Source: Halomonas organivorans (GTDB taxonomy: Bacteria; Pseudomonadota; Gammaproteobacteria; Pseudomonadales; Halomonadaceae). Taken from it: a stretch of 64,000 nt of DNA. The DNA lies in contig NZ_JACHXM010000005.1 in assembly GCF_014192055.1 (NCBI RefSeq), forward strand, positions 156,981-220,980. The letters are read 5' to 3'. Below, in pieces: positions 45,776 to 54,530 of the stretch (position 1 is its first letter; each line of letters opens with the position of its first letter). Below the pieces are notes generated by a model, which saw only the letters and a list, made by a program, of their open reading frames with translations, searched no databases and was not told the origin of the DNA. A program made the position numbers and the translations under genes.

Positions 45776-46894
45776 ATGCGCATGCGGCTCGTTCGGACGG
45801 CGGTAGGGATGGCCCTGACGGGGCCGTTCGAGGTTGTGTTGGCTAACGGCTGGAACATGCCGGTCGGCGTCACCGACCTGAGTCGCGACATCCACACCCT
45901 GCACATGGTGATCTTCTGGATCTGCGTGGTCATCGGGATCGTCGTGTTCGGCGCCATCTTCTACTCGCTGTTTCGCTATCGTCGCTCGCGCGGCGCCAAG
46001 GCTTCGCACTTCCACGAGCACACTACCGTCGAGGTCATCTGGACGGTCATCCCCCTGCTGATCCTGGTGGCGATGGCGATACCCGCGACGGCGACGCTGC
46101 GAGACATGTACGACGCCTCGGAAGCCGACATGGACGTGCTGATCACCGGTCAACAGTGGCGCTGGCGCTACGAATATCGGGGCGAGGACGTTGCCTTCAT
46201 CTCGAGCCTGGCTACGCCGCGCGAGCAGATCGAGGGTCAGGCCGCCAAGGGCGAGCACTATCTGCGTGAGGTCGACCAGCCGCTGGTATTGCCGGTCGAC
46301 CGCAAGGTGCGCCTGCTGATGACGTCCGATGACGTGATTCATTCCTGGTGGGTGCCCGACCTGGGCGTCAAGCAGGATGCCATGCCGGGGTACATCAACG
46401 AGAACTGGGTACGCATCAACGAGCCAGGCACCTATCGCGGCCAATGCGCCGAGCTGTGTGGGCGTGACCACGCGTTCATGCCGGTGGTCGTCGAGGCCGT
46501 GGAGCCCGAGCAGTTCGACAGCTGGCTGGCCGAGCGCAAGGCCGCCGCCGCCGAGGCCGCCATGGGGCTCGATCGCGAGTGGGGACTGGATGAGCTGATG
46601 GAACGCGGCGAGCAAGTCTACGGCACGATCTGCGCCTCCTGCCACCAGCCCGACGGTGGCGGCAGCCCGCCGACGTTCCCCGCTCTGGCGGGCAACCAGG
46701 CGCTGATGGACGATCGCGAGCGCCATATCGAGACCGTGATCAACGGCGTGTCCGGTGCCCCCATGCCGGCCTTCCGCAACACGCTCGACCCGGTGGAGAT
46801 CGCCGCCGTGATCACCTACGAGCGCAATGCCTGGGGCAACGAGACAGGCGACAGCGTTCAGCCTTCGGCGATCGCCGAGCGGATAGCCGACTAG
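45776..46894 (+). CDS. coxB: Cytochrome c oxidase subunit II with fused cytochrome c (caa3 type)
   Basis: Electron-entry subunit of an aa3/caa3 oxidase. The 372-aa protein has a signal/anchor, two transmembrane helices (about 40-63 and 85-105), and a periplasmic cupredoxin with the CuA ligands His189, Cys224, Cys228, His232 and Met235 (HSWWVPDLG, CAELCGRDHAFMP). A C-terminal cytochrome c domain from about residue 275 has the haem motif CASCH (286-290) and a likely axial Met330 in GAPMPAF. The start is ATG 45776, with AAGGAGGGGGCG upstream. It is the first gene of the cox cluster. Confidence 0.95.
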   Translation: MRMRLVRTAVGMALTGPFEVVLANGWNMPVGVTDLSRDIHTLHMVIFWICVVIGIVVFGAIFYSLFRYRRSRGAKASHFHEHTTVEVIWTVIPLLILVAMAIPATATLRDMYDASEADMDVLITGQQWRWRYEYRGEDVAFISSLATPREQIEGQAAKGEHYLREVDQPLVLPVDRKVRLLMTSDDVIHSWWVPDLGVKQDAMPGYINENWVRINEPGTYRGQCAELCGRDHAFMPVVVEAVEPEQFDSWLAERKAAAAEAAMGLDREWGLDELMERGEQVYGTICASCHQPDGGGSPPTFPALAGNQALMDDRERHIETVINGVSGAPMPAFRNTLDPVEIAAVITYERNAWGNETGDSVQPSAIAERIAD

Positions 46895-46939
46895 CCGCCG
46901 ACCGGCGCGAGTACGAGACGCTAACCAGGGAGTATGACC

Positions 46940-48571
46940 ATGGCTTCGCATCTGCCTCCCAAGTCCACCACGCAGCACAGCCAGCCCGCGACCGCCGGCG
47001 TGGCGAGCCAGGCGCATGCGACGCCGCGAGGTATCAAGCGCTGGCTGCTGACCACCAATCACAAGGAGATCGGCACCCTCTATCTGGTGCTGTCGCTGAC
47101 GATGTTCTTCGTCGGCGGCCTCTTCGCCATGGTCATTCGTGCCGAACTCTTCCAGCCCGGGTTGCAGCTCGTCGAGCCCGAGTTCTTCAACCAGATGACC
47201 ACCATGCATGGCCTGATCATGATCTTCGGGGCGGTGATGCCAGCCTTCGTCGGGCTCGCCAACTGGATGGTACCGCTGCAGGTCGGTGCCCCGGACATGG
47301 CCCTGCCGCGGCTCAACAACTTCAGTTTCTGGCTGCTGCCGGTGGCCTTCACGCTGCTGCTGTCGACCTTCTTCATGCCGGGAGGGGCACCCAATTTCGG
47401 CTGGACCTCCTACGCGCCGCTGTCGACCACCTATTCTCCGCCTTCCACCACCTTCTTCATCTTCTCACTGCACCTGGCGGGCATCAGCTCGATCCTCGGG
47501 GCCATCAACATCATCGCCACCATCCTCAACCTGCGGGCCCCGGGCATGCGGTTGATGGACATGCCGCTGTTCGTGTGGACCTGGCTGATCACCGCTTTCC
47601 TGCTGATCGCGGTGATGCCGATACTCGCCGGGGTGATCACCATGATGCTGCTGGACATCAATTTCGGCACCAGCTTCTTCAGTGCCGCCGGCGGTGGCGA
47701 CCCGGTGCTGTTCCAGCACCTGTTCTGGTTCTTCGGCCATCCGGAGGTCTACATCATGATCCTCCCGGCCTTCGGTATCGTCTCGGTGATCATTCCCACC
47801 TTCGCGCGCAAGCCGCTGTTCGGCTATGCCTCCATGGTCTACGCCACCGCCTCCATTGCCATCCTGTCGTTCCTGGTCTGGGCGCACCACATGTTCACGG
47901 TCGGCTTGCCGCTGGTGGCCGAGCTGTTCTTCATGTACAGCACCATGCTGATCGCGGTGCCCACCGGGGTGAAGGTCTTCAACTGGGTGACCACGCTGTT
48001 TCGCGGCTCGATCACCTTCGAGCCGCCGATGCTGTTCGCCCTGGCCTTCGTGGTGCTGTTCACCATCGGCGGTTTTTCGGGGCTGATGCTGGCCATCTCT
48101 CCGGCCGACTTCCAGTACCACGATACCTATTTCGTGGTCGCCCACTTCCACTACGTGCTGGTGCCCGGCGCGGTCTTCGCGATCATGGCCGGCGTCTACT
48201 ACTGGCTGCCCAAGTGGACCGGCCACTACCCGAACCTGCGGCTGGGCCAGTGGCACTTCTGGCTGTCGGTGATCGGCGTCAACCTGACCTTCTTCCCCAT
48301 GCACTTCGCCGGGCTCGCCGGCATGCCGCGGCGCATTCCCGACTACGCGCTGCAGTTCGCCGACTTCAACATGGTGACGAGCCTCGGCGCCTTCATGTTC
48401 GGGGCCTCCCAGCTGCTGTTCGTGGCGGTGATCGTGATGTGCATCCGGGGCGGCGAGAAGGCGCCGGCCAAGGCCTGGGAGGGAGGCGAGGATCTCGAGT
48501 GGACGGTGCCGAGCCCGGCGCCGCTGCACACCTTCGAGACGCCTCCCGATTTCCAGCCCCGGCAGCACTGA
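46940..48571 (+). CDS. ctaD: Cytochrome c oxidase subunit I
   Basis: Haem-copper catalytic subunit reducing oxygen at the haem a3-CuB site and pumping protons. The 543 residues have twelve hydrophobic segments. Signatures are [15 protein letters not shown] (haem a His), [17 protein letters not shown] (CuB His and cross-linked Tyr), WAHHMFTVG (CuB His pair) and [17 protein letters not shown] (haem a3/a His). The Glu in GHPE and the K-channel Lys/Tyr arrangement indicate an A1-type oxidase. ATG 46940 is chosen because AGGGAG is 7 bp upstream. An ATG at 46934 is in frame. Confidence 0.97.
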   Translation: MASHLPPKSTTQHSQPATAGVASQAHATPRGIKRWLLTTNHKEIGTLYLVLSLTMFFVGGLFAMVIRAELFQPGLQLVEPEFFNQMTTMHGLIMIFGAVMPAFVGLANWMVPLQVGAPDMALPRLNNFSFWLLPVAFTLLLSTFFMPGGAPNFGWTSYAPLSTTYSPPSTTFFIFSLHLAGISSILGAINIIATILNLRAPGMRLMDMPLFVWTWLITAFLLIAVMPILAGVITMMLLDINFGTSFFSAAGGGDPVLFQHLFWFFGHPEVYIMILPAFGIVSVIIPTFARKPLFGYASMVYATASIAILSFLVWAHHMFTVGLPLVAELFFMYSTMLIAVPTGVKVFNWVTTLFRGSITFEPPMLFALAFVVLFTIGGFSGLMLAISPADFQYHDTYFVVAHFHYVLVPGAVFAIMAGVYYWLPKWTGHYPNLRLGQWHFWLSVIGVNLTFFPMHFAGLAGMPRRIPDYALQFADFNMVTSLGAFMFGASQLLFVAVIVMCIRGGEKAPAKAWEGGEDLEWTVPSPAPLHTFETPPDFQPRQH

Positions 48572-48608
48572 GGTCGGCGCCTGAGGGGCGTCGGCACAAG
48601 GGGCGAAC

Positions 48609-48647
48609 ATGAGCGGTGGCAGATGGCGTGGGCCGGTGACCCGCTAA
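48609..48647 (+). other. 12-codon stub ORF where ctaG is usually found
   Basis: ATG to TAA encodes MSGGRWRGPVTR. It shares the 15-bp stretch CATGAGCGGTGGCAG (48608-48622) with the start of ctaE (48659-48673). It may be a remnant or a leader that couples translation to ctaE, whose AGGAGGTGGAGC follows at once. No ctaG-like sequence is present. Confidence 0.4.
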
Positions 48648-48659
48648 AGGAGGTGGAGC

Positions 48660-49523
48660 ATGAGCGGTGGCAGCTACTATGTCCCCGTTTCCAGCAAGTG
48701 GCCGGTGCTGGCCTCGCTGGCAATGGGCGCGATCATGGCCGGTGCCGGCACGCTGCTGGTGTTCGGACGCGCCGGGGTGCCGGTGATGGTGATCGGCCTG
48801 CTGGCGGTGCTGGCAGTGATGACACTGTGGTTTCGCGACGTCATACACGAGTCGCGCAGCGGGCTCTACGATGCACGCATGGATCGCTCCTTCCGCTGGG
48901 GCATGGGCTGGTTCATCTTCTCTGAGGTGATGTTCTTCGCCGCTTTCTTCGGCACGCTCTTCTACGTGCGTACCTTCGCCCTGCCATGGCTTGACGGCGA
49001 GGGCGCCAAGGGCGTGGCGGCCCTGCTGTGGCCAGATTTCACCGCGTCGTGGCCGCTGCTGGAACCGCCGGACAAGGCCATACAAGGTCCCCACGAGACC
49101 TTCTCCCCCTGGCACCTGCCTCTGGTCAATACCCTGATCCTGGTCAGCTCGAGCATCACCCTGACGGTCGCTCACGAGGGGCTCAAGGAGGGCTACCGCA
49201 CCACGGCTCGGCACTGGTTGACCGGCACGGTGCTGCTCGGGACCTGCTTCATAGCCATCCAGGGGTTCGAGTACCACGAGGCCTACACCCACTACGGCAT
49301 CACCCTGCAGGCGGGCATCTACGGCGCCACCTTCTTCCTGATGACCGGCTTCCACGGCCTCCACGTGATCATCGGCACCATCATCCTCATCTCGATCCTG
49401 GGACGGGTGATACGTGGTCATTTCTCCCGCGACGATCACTTCGCCTTCGAGGCGGCGGCCTGGTACTGGCACTTCGTGGACGTGGTATGGATCGGCTTGT
49501 TCACCTTCGTCTACGTCTTCTGA
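48660..49523 (+). CDS. ctaE: Cytochrome c oxidase subunit III
   Basis: Core subunit III, 287 aa with seven transmembrane helices. It stabilises the enzyme and the D-channel of subunit I. Family signatures: KWPVLASLAMGA, RDVIHESRSGLYDARMDRSFRWGMGWFIFSEVMFF (in parts: RDVIHES, GWFIFSEVMFF), WHLPLVNTLILVSSS, GFEYHEAY, TGFHGLHVIIG and WYWHFVDVVWI. The ATG is preceded by AAAGGAGGTGGAGC, a very strong ribosome-binding site. It lies 88 bp after ctaD. In Pseudomonas and most relatives ctaG sits in between, but it is missing here. Confidence 0.96.
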   Translation: MSGGSYYVPVSSKWPVLASLAMGAIMAGAGTLLVFGRAGVPVMVIGLLAVLAVMTLWFRDVIHESRSGLYDARMDRSFRWGMGWFIFSEVMFFAAFFGTLFYVRTFALPWLDGEGAKGVAALLWPDFTASWPLLEPPDKAIQGPHETFSPWHLPLVNTLILVSSSITLTVAHEGLKEGYRTTARHWLTGTVLLGTCFIAIQGFEYHEAYTHYGITLQAGIYGATFFLMTGFHGLHVIIGTIILISILGRVIRGHFSRDDHFAFEAAAWYWHFVDVVWIGLFTFVYVF

Positions 49524-49550
49524 GTGGCTTCGTGCCGTTGGCCAAGCCTC

Positions 49551-49745
49551 TCAGCCACCCAGGTTGCCGATATAGAAGCCGTACAGCAGCAGTGCCAGCA
49601 GCAGCGTCGCCAGCGCGACACGCAGCTTGAGGGAGATGAGGACGCGCCGCGAGCGTCCCCCGTCCTTGATCAGGAAGCCGGCGCCGGCGGCGAGGCTCGC
49701 CACCATGGCCAGGAAAACGAGGGCAATCAAGGTCTTGAGTAGCAT
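49551..49745 (-). CDS. DUF2909 twin-transmembrane protein
   Basis: 64 aa with two transmembrane helices (residues 3-25 and 42-60) joined by a basic loop (KDGGRSRRVLISLK). DUF2909 proteins accompany cox assembly genes in Pseudomonas and Halomonas. The role is unknown. ATG 49745 has GGAGTGTGTG upstream. It is the only leftward gene in the cox cluster, tail-to-tail with ctaE and head-to-head with the SURF1 gene, leaving only 10 bp between the two starts. Confidence 0.85.
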   Translation of the reverse strand: MLLKTLIALVFLAMVASLAAGAGFLIKDGGRSRRVLISLKLRVALATLLLALLLYGFYIGNLGG

Positions 49746-49755
49746 CACACACTCC

Positions 49756-50472
49756 GTGAAAGGGGCCGCCGCAAGACGTGGGAGCGGCCGTCGCCTGGGG
49801 CTCTGGATCCTGTGCTGGAGCCTGGTGGTAGCGCTCGGCATCGGTCTAGGACTATGGCAGTGGCAGCGTGCCGCCGACAAGCGCGAGCTGCTGGCACGAT
49901 ACGCCGAGGCGCCGCGCCTGGAGGATCCCGTCACGATGCCACCCGAGGGGACGCGATTGACCCTGCATGGCAAGTACCTCGGCGAAGAAACCCTGTTTCT
50001 CGACAATCGTACGCATGACGGCCAGCTGGGCGTTGCCGCCCTGACGCCGCTGCGCGGTGATGACGGTCGCCTGTGGCTGGTCGAGCGGGGCTTCATGGCG
50101 ACGGGGCCCCGTCGGACGACGCCGACCGTCGATACGCCCCGAGGGCCGGTGACCGTGTTCGGGCGTTGGCAGGTCGCCGGAGAGACGGCCCCGGTGTTCG
50201 GCCCCAATCGCGAAGGGCAACGCCTGCAGCGCATCGCCCTGGAGGCCTGGCCCGGGCTCGGCGGTTTCGCCCATGCCGGCTGGATGCACCTCGAGTCCGG
50301 TCCCGGCCATCTCGAGCCCTGGTGGACCCCCAATGTGCTGCCGCCTTCACGACATCTTGCCTATGCCTTCCAGTGGTGGGGCCTGGCCCTCGCCGCGGTG
50401 GTGGTGATGATCCTGGGCGGTCGGCGGTTGGCCCGCGATCGTCATGCGTCGTCTTCTGGTCAAGAGGAGTGA
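49756..50472 (+). CDS. SURF1-family cytochrome oxidase assembly protein
   Basis: Inner-membrane assembly factor for haem a insertion into subunit I. About 238 aa with a transmembrane helix at each end (about residues 13-35, LGLWILCWSLVVALGIGLG in part; and 200-225). Family motifs are GLWQWQRAADKRELL, NRTHDGQLGVAALTPL, WLVERGF and PSRHLAYAFQWWGLA. The start is uncertain: GTG 49756 is favoured because upstream ATG codons lie inside the opposite DUF2909 gene, but no clear ribosome-binding site is seen. The 5' end is therefore provisional. Confidence 0.85.
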   Translation: MKGAAARRGSGRRLGLWILCWSLVVALGIGLGLWQWQRAADKRELLARYAEAPRLEDPVTMPPEGTRLTLHGKYLGEETLFLDNRTHDGQLGVAALTPLRGDDGRLWLVERGFMATGPRRTTPTVDTPRGPVTVFGRWQVAGETAPVFGPNREGQRLQRIALEAWPGLGGFAHAGWMHLESGPGHLEPWWTPNVLPPSRHLAYAFQWWGLALAAVVVMILGGRRLARDRHASSSGQEE

Positions 50473-50476
50473 GCCC

Positions 50477-51010
50477 ATGCCCGTCAACTCTCCCGCCTCG
50501 TCGCGTTTGAAGCTGCTCGCGCTGTTTGCGGTGTTCCTGCTGCCCATGGCGGTGGCCTGGGGCATGGTCGAGTGGCGGTGGGGCATCCCTGAGGGTCGTA
50601 CCGCACATGGACGCCTGACGCCCGATCTGCCGCCGCTTGCCGACTGGCCGCTCAGCGGCGTCGCCAAGCAGGGCGAGGACGACTGGCTGCTGGCCTTCGA
50701 CTGCCCAGCGCCTTGCGGCGAGCAGGCCGACCGCTGGTGGCGCCTGCACCGTGCCCTGGGACGGGATGCCCACCGTGTCAGTCGGCTGCGGCTCGGTGGC
50801 CCCGGCGCGGCCTTGCCCGGCGCGGCGACGGCTGAATGGACGGAAGAGGCGACGTGGCGGGCGCCGGGGCGCCTGTGGGTGTTCGACCCCCGAGGCAAGC
50901 CGGTGCTCGAATACGCGTCCGAGGTCGAGACGTCACTGGTTCTCGAGGATCTCGAGCGCCTTCTCAAGCGTAACCCCGCGCCCCCTGATGCGCGCCTGCA
51001 CCGGGAATGA
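50477..51010 (+). CDS. Membrane-anchored SCO/thioredoxin-like protein of the cox cluster
   Basis: 177 aa. One N-terminal transmembrane helix (residues 12-30) is followed by a periplasmic domain. It contains WLLAFDCPAPCGEQADRWW with Cys76 and Cys80 in a CxxxC spacing, the spacing of SCO1 copper chaperones (CPxxC). It later has LWVFDPRGKPVLEY and a final helix EDLERLLKR, both reminiscent of the SCO/thioredoxin end. Pseudomonas has an uncharacterised gene at the same place. Identification as SCO-like is by motif and fold pattern only. The ATG follows GAGGAGTGAGCCC. It lies 4 bp after SURF1 and 9 bp before ctaA. Confidence 0.62.
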   Translation: MPVNSPASSRLKLLALFAVFLLPMAVAWGMVEWRWGIPEGRTAHGRLTPDLPPLADWPLSGVAKQGEDDWLLAFDCPAPCGEQADRWWRLHRALGRDAHRVSRLRLGGPGAALPGAATAEWTEEATWRAPGRLWVFDPRGKPVLEYASEVETSLVLEDLERLLKRNPAPPDARLHRE

Positions 51011-51019
51011 GGAGGGTCG

Positions 51020-52075
51020 ATGATGCGAGACGACACGCTGCGCCGGGAACTGCGCCCCGTGCTGTGGCTGAGCCTGGCGGGGGCGGGGTTCTGCGCCCTG
51101 GTGGTAATGGCCGGGGCCGCGACCCGGCTGATGGATGCCGGCCTCGGCTGCCCGGACTGGCCGGGATGCTACGGCGCGCCGCTGGTACCGGATGCCGAGG
51201 GAGCCTTGGCCCACAGTCCGGGGGTTCCGCTCGAGGCGACCAAGGCCTGGATGGAGATGATGCACCGCTACCTGGCAGCGGCGCTGATCGCCATGGCGCT
51301 GCTGCTGATGGCGCTGGGACGGCGGCTGCGCCAGCGCTGGACAGGCTATCCATGGCGCCCGACCCTGGGGCTATTGGCACTGCTGATGGTACAGGGCGCC
51401 TTCGGCGCCTTCACGGTAACCTTCAAGCTGTGGCCCCAGGTGGTGACGTTGCACCTGCTGGGCGGTCTCTCGGTCATGGTGCTGTTCCTGTGGCTGCACC
51501 TTCGCCTGCGCCGACTGGCCTCGGGAGCGCCTGCCGTCATGCGGCCTCGTCGCCTCACGCTGCTATGGCAGGTCACGCTGCTCGCGCTGGTGCTCCAGTT
51601 GGCGCTGGGCGGCTGGACGTCGAGCAACTATGCCGGCATTGCCTGCCAGGGGTTCCCCACCTGCAATGGGCAGTGGGCCGCGCCCATGGACTGGGGGGAA
51701 GGCTTCCACCTGACCCAGGCGGTGGGCCCCAACTATCTGCACGGCCAGTTGCACGCCGAGGCGCGCAGCGCCATCCAGGTGGGCCACCGGCTGGGCGCCG
51801 CGCTGCTGCTGACCTGCCTGCTGGCGCTGGCCTGGCGTCACTCCCGCGATCGGGCGATGCGCCCCTGGCTGGCGCTGGCGGTCGGCAGTGGCCTGGCCCA
51901 GGCGGCGCTGGGAATCGCCAACGTGCTGCTGTGGCTGCCGCTGTGGCTAGCCTTGATGCATACGGCCGGTGCGGCCCTGCTGGTGATCTGTCTGTCGCTG
52001 GCGATCTGGCACTGGCGCTGGCCGTCCATGGTCGTGGCCCCGCATGTCGGCCGAGAGGAGTGGGTGCATGTCTGA
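51020..52075 (+). CDS. ctaA: Haem A synthase
   Basis: Converts haem O to haem A for the aa3 oxidase. 351 aa with eight transmembrane helices and the two-half-repeat structure of COX15/CtaA. The conserved His ligands lie in MMHRYLAA and LHLLGG of the first half and in QVGHRLGA and MHTAGAALL of the second. GLGCPDWPGCYGAP gives the extracytoplasmic Cys pair of the first half, and CQGFPTCNG that of the second. The ATG is preceded by GAGGAGGGTCG. The stop overlaps the ctaB start by 8 bp. Confidence 0.94.
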   Translation: MMRDDTLRRELRPVLWLSLAGAGFCALVVMAGAATRLMDAGLGCPDWPGCYGAPLVPDAEGALAHSPGVPLEATKAWMEMMHRYLAAALIAMALLLMALGRRLRQRWTGYPWRPTLGLLALLMVQGAFGAFTVTFKLWPQVVTLHLLGGLSVMVLFLWLHLRLRRLASGAPAVMRPRRLTLLWQVTLLALVLQLALGGWTSSNYAGIACQGFPTCNGQWAAPMDWGEGFHLTQAVGPNYLHGQLHAEARSAIQVGHRLGAALLLTCLLALAWRHSRDRAMRPWLALAVGSGLAQAALGIANVLLWLPLWLALMHTAGAALLVICLSLAIWHWRWPSMVVAPHVGREEWVHV

Positions 52076-52979
52076 GGGTGTGACGATGCGGTCGTTGGCC
52101 GCCGGAGGGGCTCCGCGCTGGCGGGATCTGTTGAGCCTGTGCAAGCCGCGCGTGGTGGCGGTGATGCTGGTCTGCAGCCTGGTGGGCATGCTGCTGGCGC
52201 GGCCCTTGCCGTCTCCCGATGCGGTGTTCTTCGGCCTGCTGGGCATCGCGCTTGCCGCCGGCGGGGCCGCGGCCTTCAATCACGTGGTGGACCGACGACT
52301 GGATGCGCTGATGCTGAGGACTGCCTCTCGCCCGCTGGCCAGTCGGCGGCTGTCGACCACGCTGGCGCTGGGCTGGGCCACGTTGCTGTCGGTGGTGGGG
52401 ATCGCGCTGCTGCTGTGGCGGGTCAATGCTCTGACGGCCTGGCTGACCCTGGGCTCGCTGATCGGCTATGCGCTGGTCTATACCGCCTTTCTCAAGCGGG
52501 CCACGCCTCAGAACATCGTCATCGGTGGGGTGGCGGGAGCGGCCCCGCCGCTGCTCGGTTGGACGGCGGTCAGCGGCCAGCTCGGGCCGGAACCGCTGCT
52601 GCTGATGCTGATCATCTTCGCCTGGACACCACCGCACTTCTGGGCCTTGGCCATTCACAAGCGCGACGAGTATGCCCGGGCCGAGGTGCCGATGCTGCCG
52701 GTGACGCACGGCGAAGCCTTCACGCGCCTGCAGGTCTGGCTCTATGGCTGGCTGACGGTCGCCGTGACCCTGCTGCCGTTCGTGATCGGCATGAGCGGGA
52801 CGCTGTACCTGGTCGGGGTCATGGTCCTCAATGCGCGTTTCATGGTCTGGAACTGGCGGGTCTGGCGGGGGCGGGATCCGAAGGCTCCGCTGGGAGCCTT
52901 CTGGTTCTCGATTCGCTACCTGCTGGGGGTGTTCGGCGTACTGCTGCTGGATCACTACGCGATGCTCTGGCCGACCTGA
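52068..52979 (+). CDS. ctaB: Protohaem IX farnesyltransferase (haem O synthase)
   Basis: Adds the farnesyl tail to haem b, making haem O for CtaA. UbiA-superfamily membrane protein of 303 aa with about nine helices. The first prenyl-binding motif is FNHVVDRRLDALMLRTASRP and the second is YTAFLKRATPQNIVIGGVAG (both Asp/Lys-rich loops as in CtaB). The ATG at 52068 has GAGGAGTGGGTGC upstream and overlaps the end of ctaA. It is the last gene of the rightward cox cluster. No sco gene follows, unlike in Pseudomonas. Confidence 0.94.
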   Translation: MSEGVTMRSLAAGGAPRWRDLLSLCKPRVVAVMLVCSLVGMLLARPLPSPDAVFFGLLGIALAAGGAAAFNHVVDRRLDALMLRTASRPLASRRLSTTLALGWATLLSVVGIALLLWRVNALTAWLTLGSLIGYALVYTAFLKRATPQNIVIGGVAGAAPPLLGWTAVSGQLGPEPLLLMLIIFAWTPPHFWALAIHKRDEYARAEVPMLPVTHGEAFTRLQVWLYGWLTVAVTLLPFVIGMSGTLYLVGVMVLNARFMVWNWRVWRGRDPKAPLGAFWFSIRYLLGVFGVLLLDHYAMLWPT

Positions 52980-52989
52980 GGTCGCCTCC

Positions 52990-54435
52990 TCACCAGAACA
53001 GCATCACCAACGGGTAGGCCAGCAGGCTGACCAGCAGGGTGCCGATCAGGTTGAGCGCGAAGCCGGCCCGGATCATCGACTGGATGCGCATGTGCCCGGT
53101 GGCGAAGACGATGGCATTGGGCGGTGTGGCCACCGGCATCATGAAGGCGCAGCTTGCGGCAATGGCGGCGGGGACAGTGACCAGCAGCGGCGAGATGTCC
53201 AGCGACACGGCCAGGGCACCGAGCAGCGGCAGGAAGGCCGCGGCGGTGGCGGTGTTCGACGTCACCTCGGTGAGGAAGATGATCACCAGCACCACCACGC
53301 CGATCAGGGCCAGCAGCGGGAAAGTGCCGAAGATCTCGAGGCGCTGGGCGATCCACTCGGCGAGCCCCGAGCGGCTGATCGCGCCTGCCAGGGCCAGGCC
53401 GCCGCCGAACAGCAGCAGGATGCCCCAGGGCAGCGTCTGGGCCGCTTCCCAGGTCATCAGCCGCTCGCCCTTGCCATTGCCCTTGCCGGCGGGTACCAGG
53501 AACAGCGCGACCCCGGCGGCGATGGCGATCCCGGTATCCGACAGCCAGTCGAGGCCGGCCTGGTTGAGCAGCGGGCGACAGACCCAGGCCACCGCGGCCA
53601 GCAGGAAGATCATGCCCACGCGACGTTCGGCGGCGCTGGTGCGGCCAAGGCGCTGCAGTTCGCGCCGTACCAGGTCGGTGCCCTCGTCGCTGCCTTGCAG
53701 GGTGAAACCGCGGCGGGTCAGCCACCACCAGGCACAGGCCATCATCGCCAGGCTGATCGGCAGTCCGACCAGCATCCACTGGGCGAAGCCGAGATCGATG
53801 CCGCGGCTGTCGGCCAGGTAGCCGGCCAGCAGCGCATTGGGCGGCGTGCCGATCAGGGTAGCGATGCCGCCGATGCTGGCGGAGTAGGCGATGGCCAGCA
53901 GCAGGGCGGTGGCGTAGCGGGCGAGCTCCTCGGGATCGCTGTCGTCGAGCAGGCTGATCACCGACATGCCGATGGGCAGCATCATGATCGCCGTGGCGGT
54001 ATTGGAGACCCACATGCTGAGAAAGCCGGTGGCCAGCATGAAGCCGCCGATCTGACGCCGTGGGCGGTGGCCGACCACGCGCAGCACGTGCAGCGCAATG
54101 CGCCGATGCAGGTTCCAGCGCTGCATGGCAATGCCCAGCAGGAAGCCGCCCAGGAACAGGTAGATGATCGGGTTGGCATAGCTGGATGCCGCCTCGCGCA
54201 TGTCGCCGAGCCCCAGCGCCGGAGCCAGCACCAGCGGCAGCAGCGAAGTGGCGGGGATCGGGATCGCCTCGGTCGACCACCAGGTCGCCATCAGCAGCGC
54301 CAGGCCGGCACAGGCCCAGGCACTCTCGCTCATGCCGGCGGGAGGCGCCACGAGCAGGGCCGTCAGCAGCCACAGCGGGCCGAGTACCAGGCCGATGCGA
54401 GCGGCATGGGAAGGTCGGGATTCGGACGCAGTCAT
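52990..54435 (-). CDS. DASS/SLC13-family anion:sodium symporter
   Basis: Inner-membrane carrier of 481 aa for dicarboxylates (or related anions) with Na+, in the SLC13/DASS family. The two sodium/substrate SNT motifs are present: WVSNTATAIMMLPIG in the first half and TSNTATAAAFLPLLG in the second. IGTPPNALLAGYL and VATPPNAIVFATGH are the adjoining signatures. The ATG at 54435 follows AAGGAGCCAAG. It converges with ctaB (10-bp gap). C4-dicarboxylate uptake is the likeliest role, but sulfate or citrate cannot be excluded. Confidence 0.9.
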   Translation of the reverse strand: MTASESRPSHAARIGLVLGPLWLLTALLVAPPAGMSESAWACAGLALLMATWWSTEAIPIPATSLLPLVLAPALGLGDMREAASSYANPIIYLFLGGFLLGIAMQRWNLHRRIALHVLRVVGHRPRRQIGGFMLATGFLSMWVSNTATAIMMLPIGMSVISLLDDSDPEELARYATALLLAIAYSASIGGIATLIGTPPNALLAGYLADSRGIDLGFAQWMLVGLPISLAMMACAWWWLTRRGFTLQGSDEGTDLVRRELQRLGRTSAAERRVGMIFLLAAVAWVCRPLLNQAGLDWLSDTGIAIAAGVALFLVPAGKGNGKGERLMTWEAAQTLPWGILLLFGGGLALAGAISRSGLAEWIAQRLEIFGTFPLLALIGVVVLVIIFLTEVTSNTATAAAFLPLLGALAVSLDISPLLVTVPAAIAASCAFMMPVATPPNAIVFATGHMRIQSMIRAGFALNLIGTLLVSLLAYPLVMLFW

Positions 54436-54530
54436 CTTGGCTCCTTGCCAGGTTGGTCCCGGGGATTGGGGTCGTGGGGGGCACAGTATAGAATGGCGAC
54501 CCTTCATCCCACGATGCTTCGGGAGCCTTC

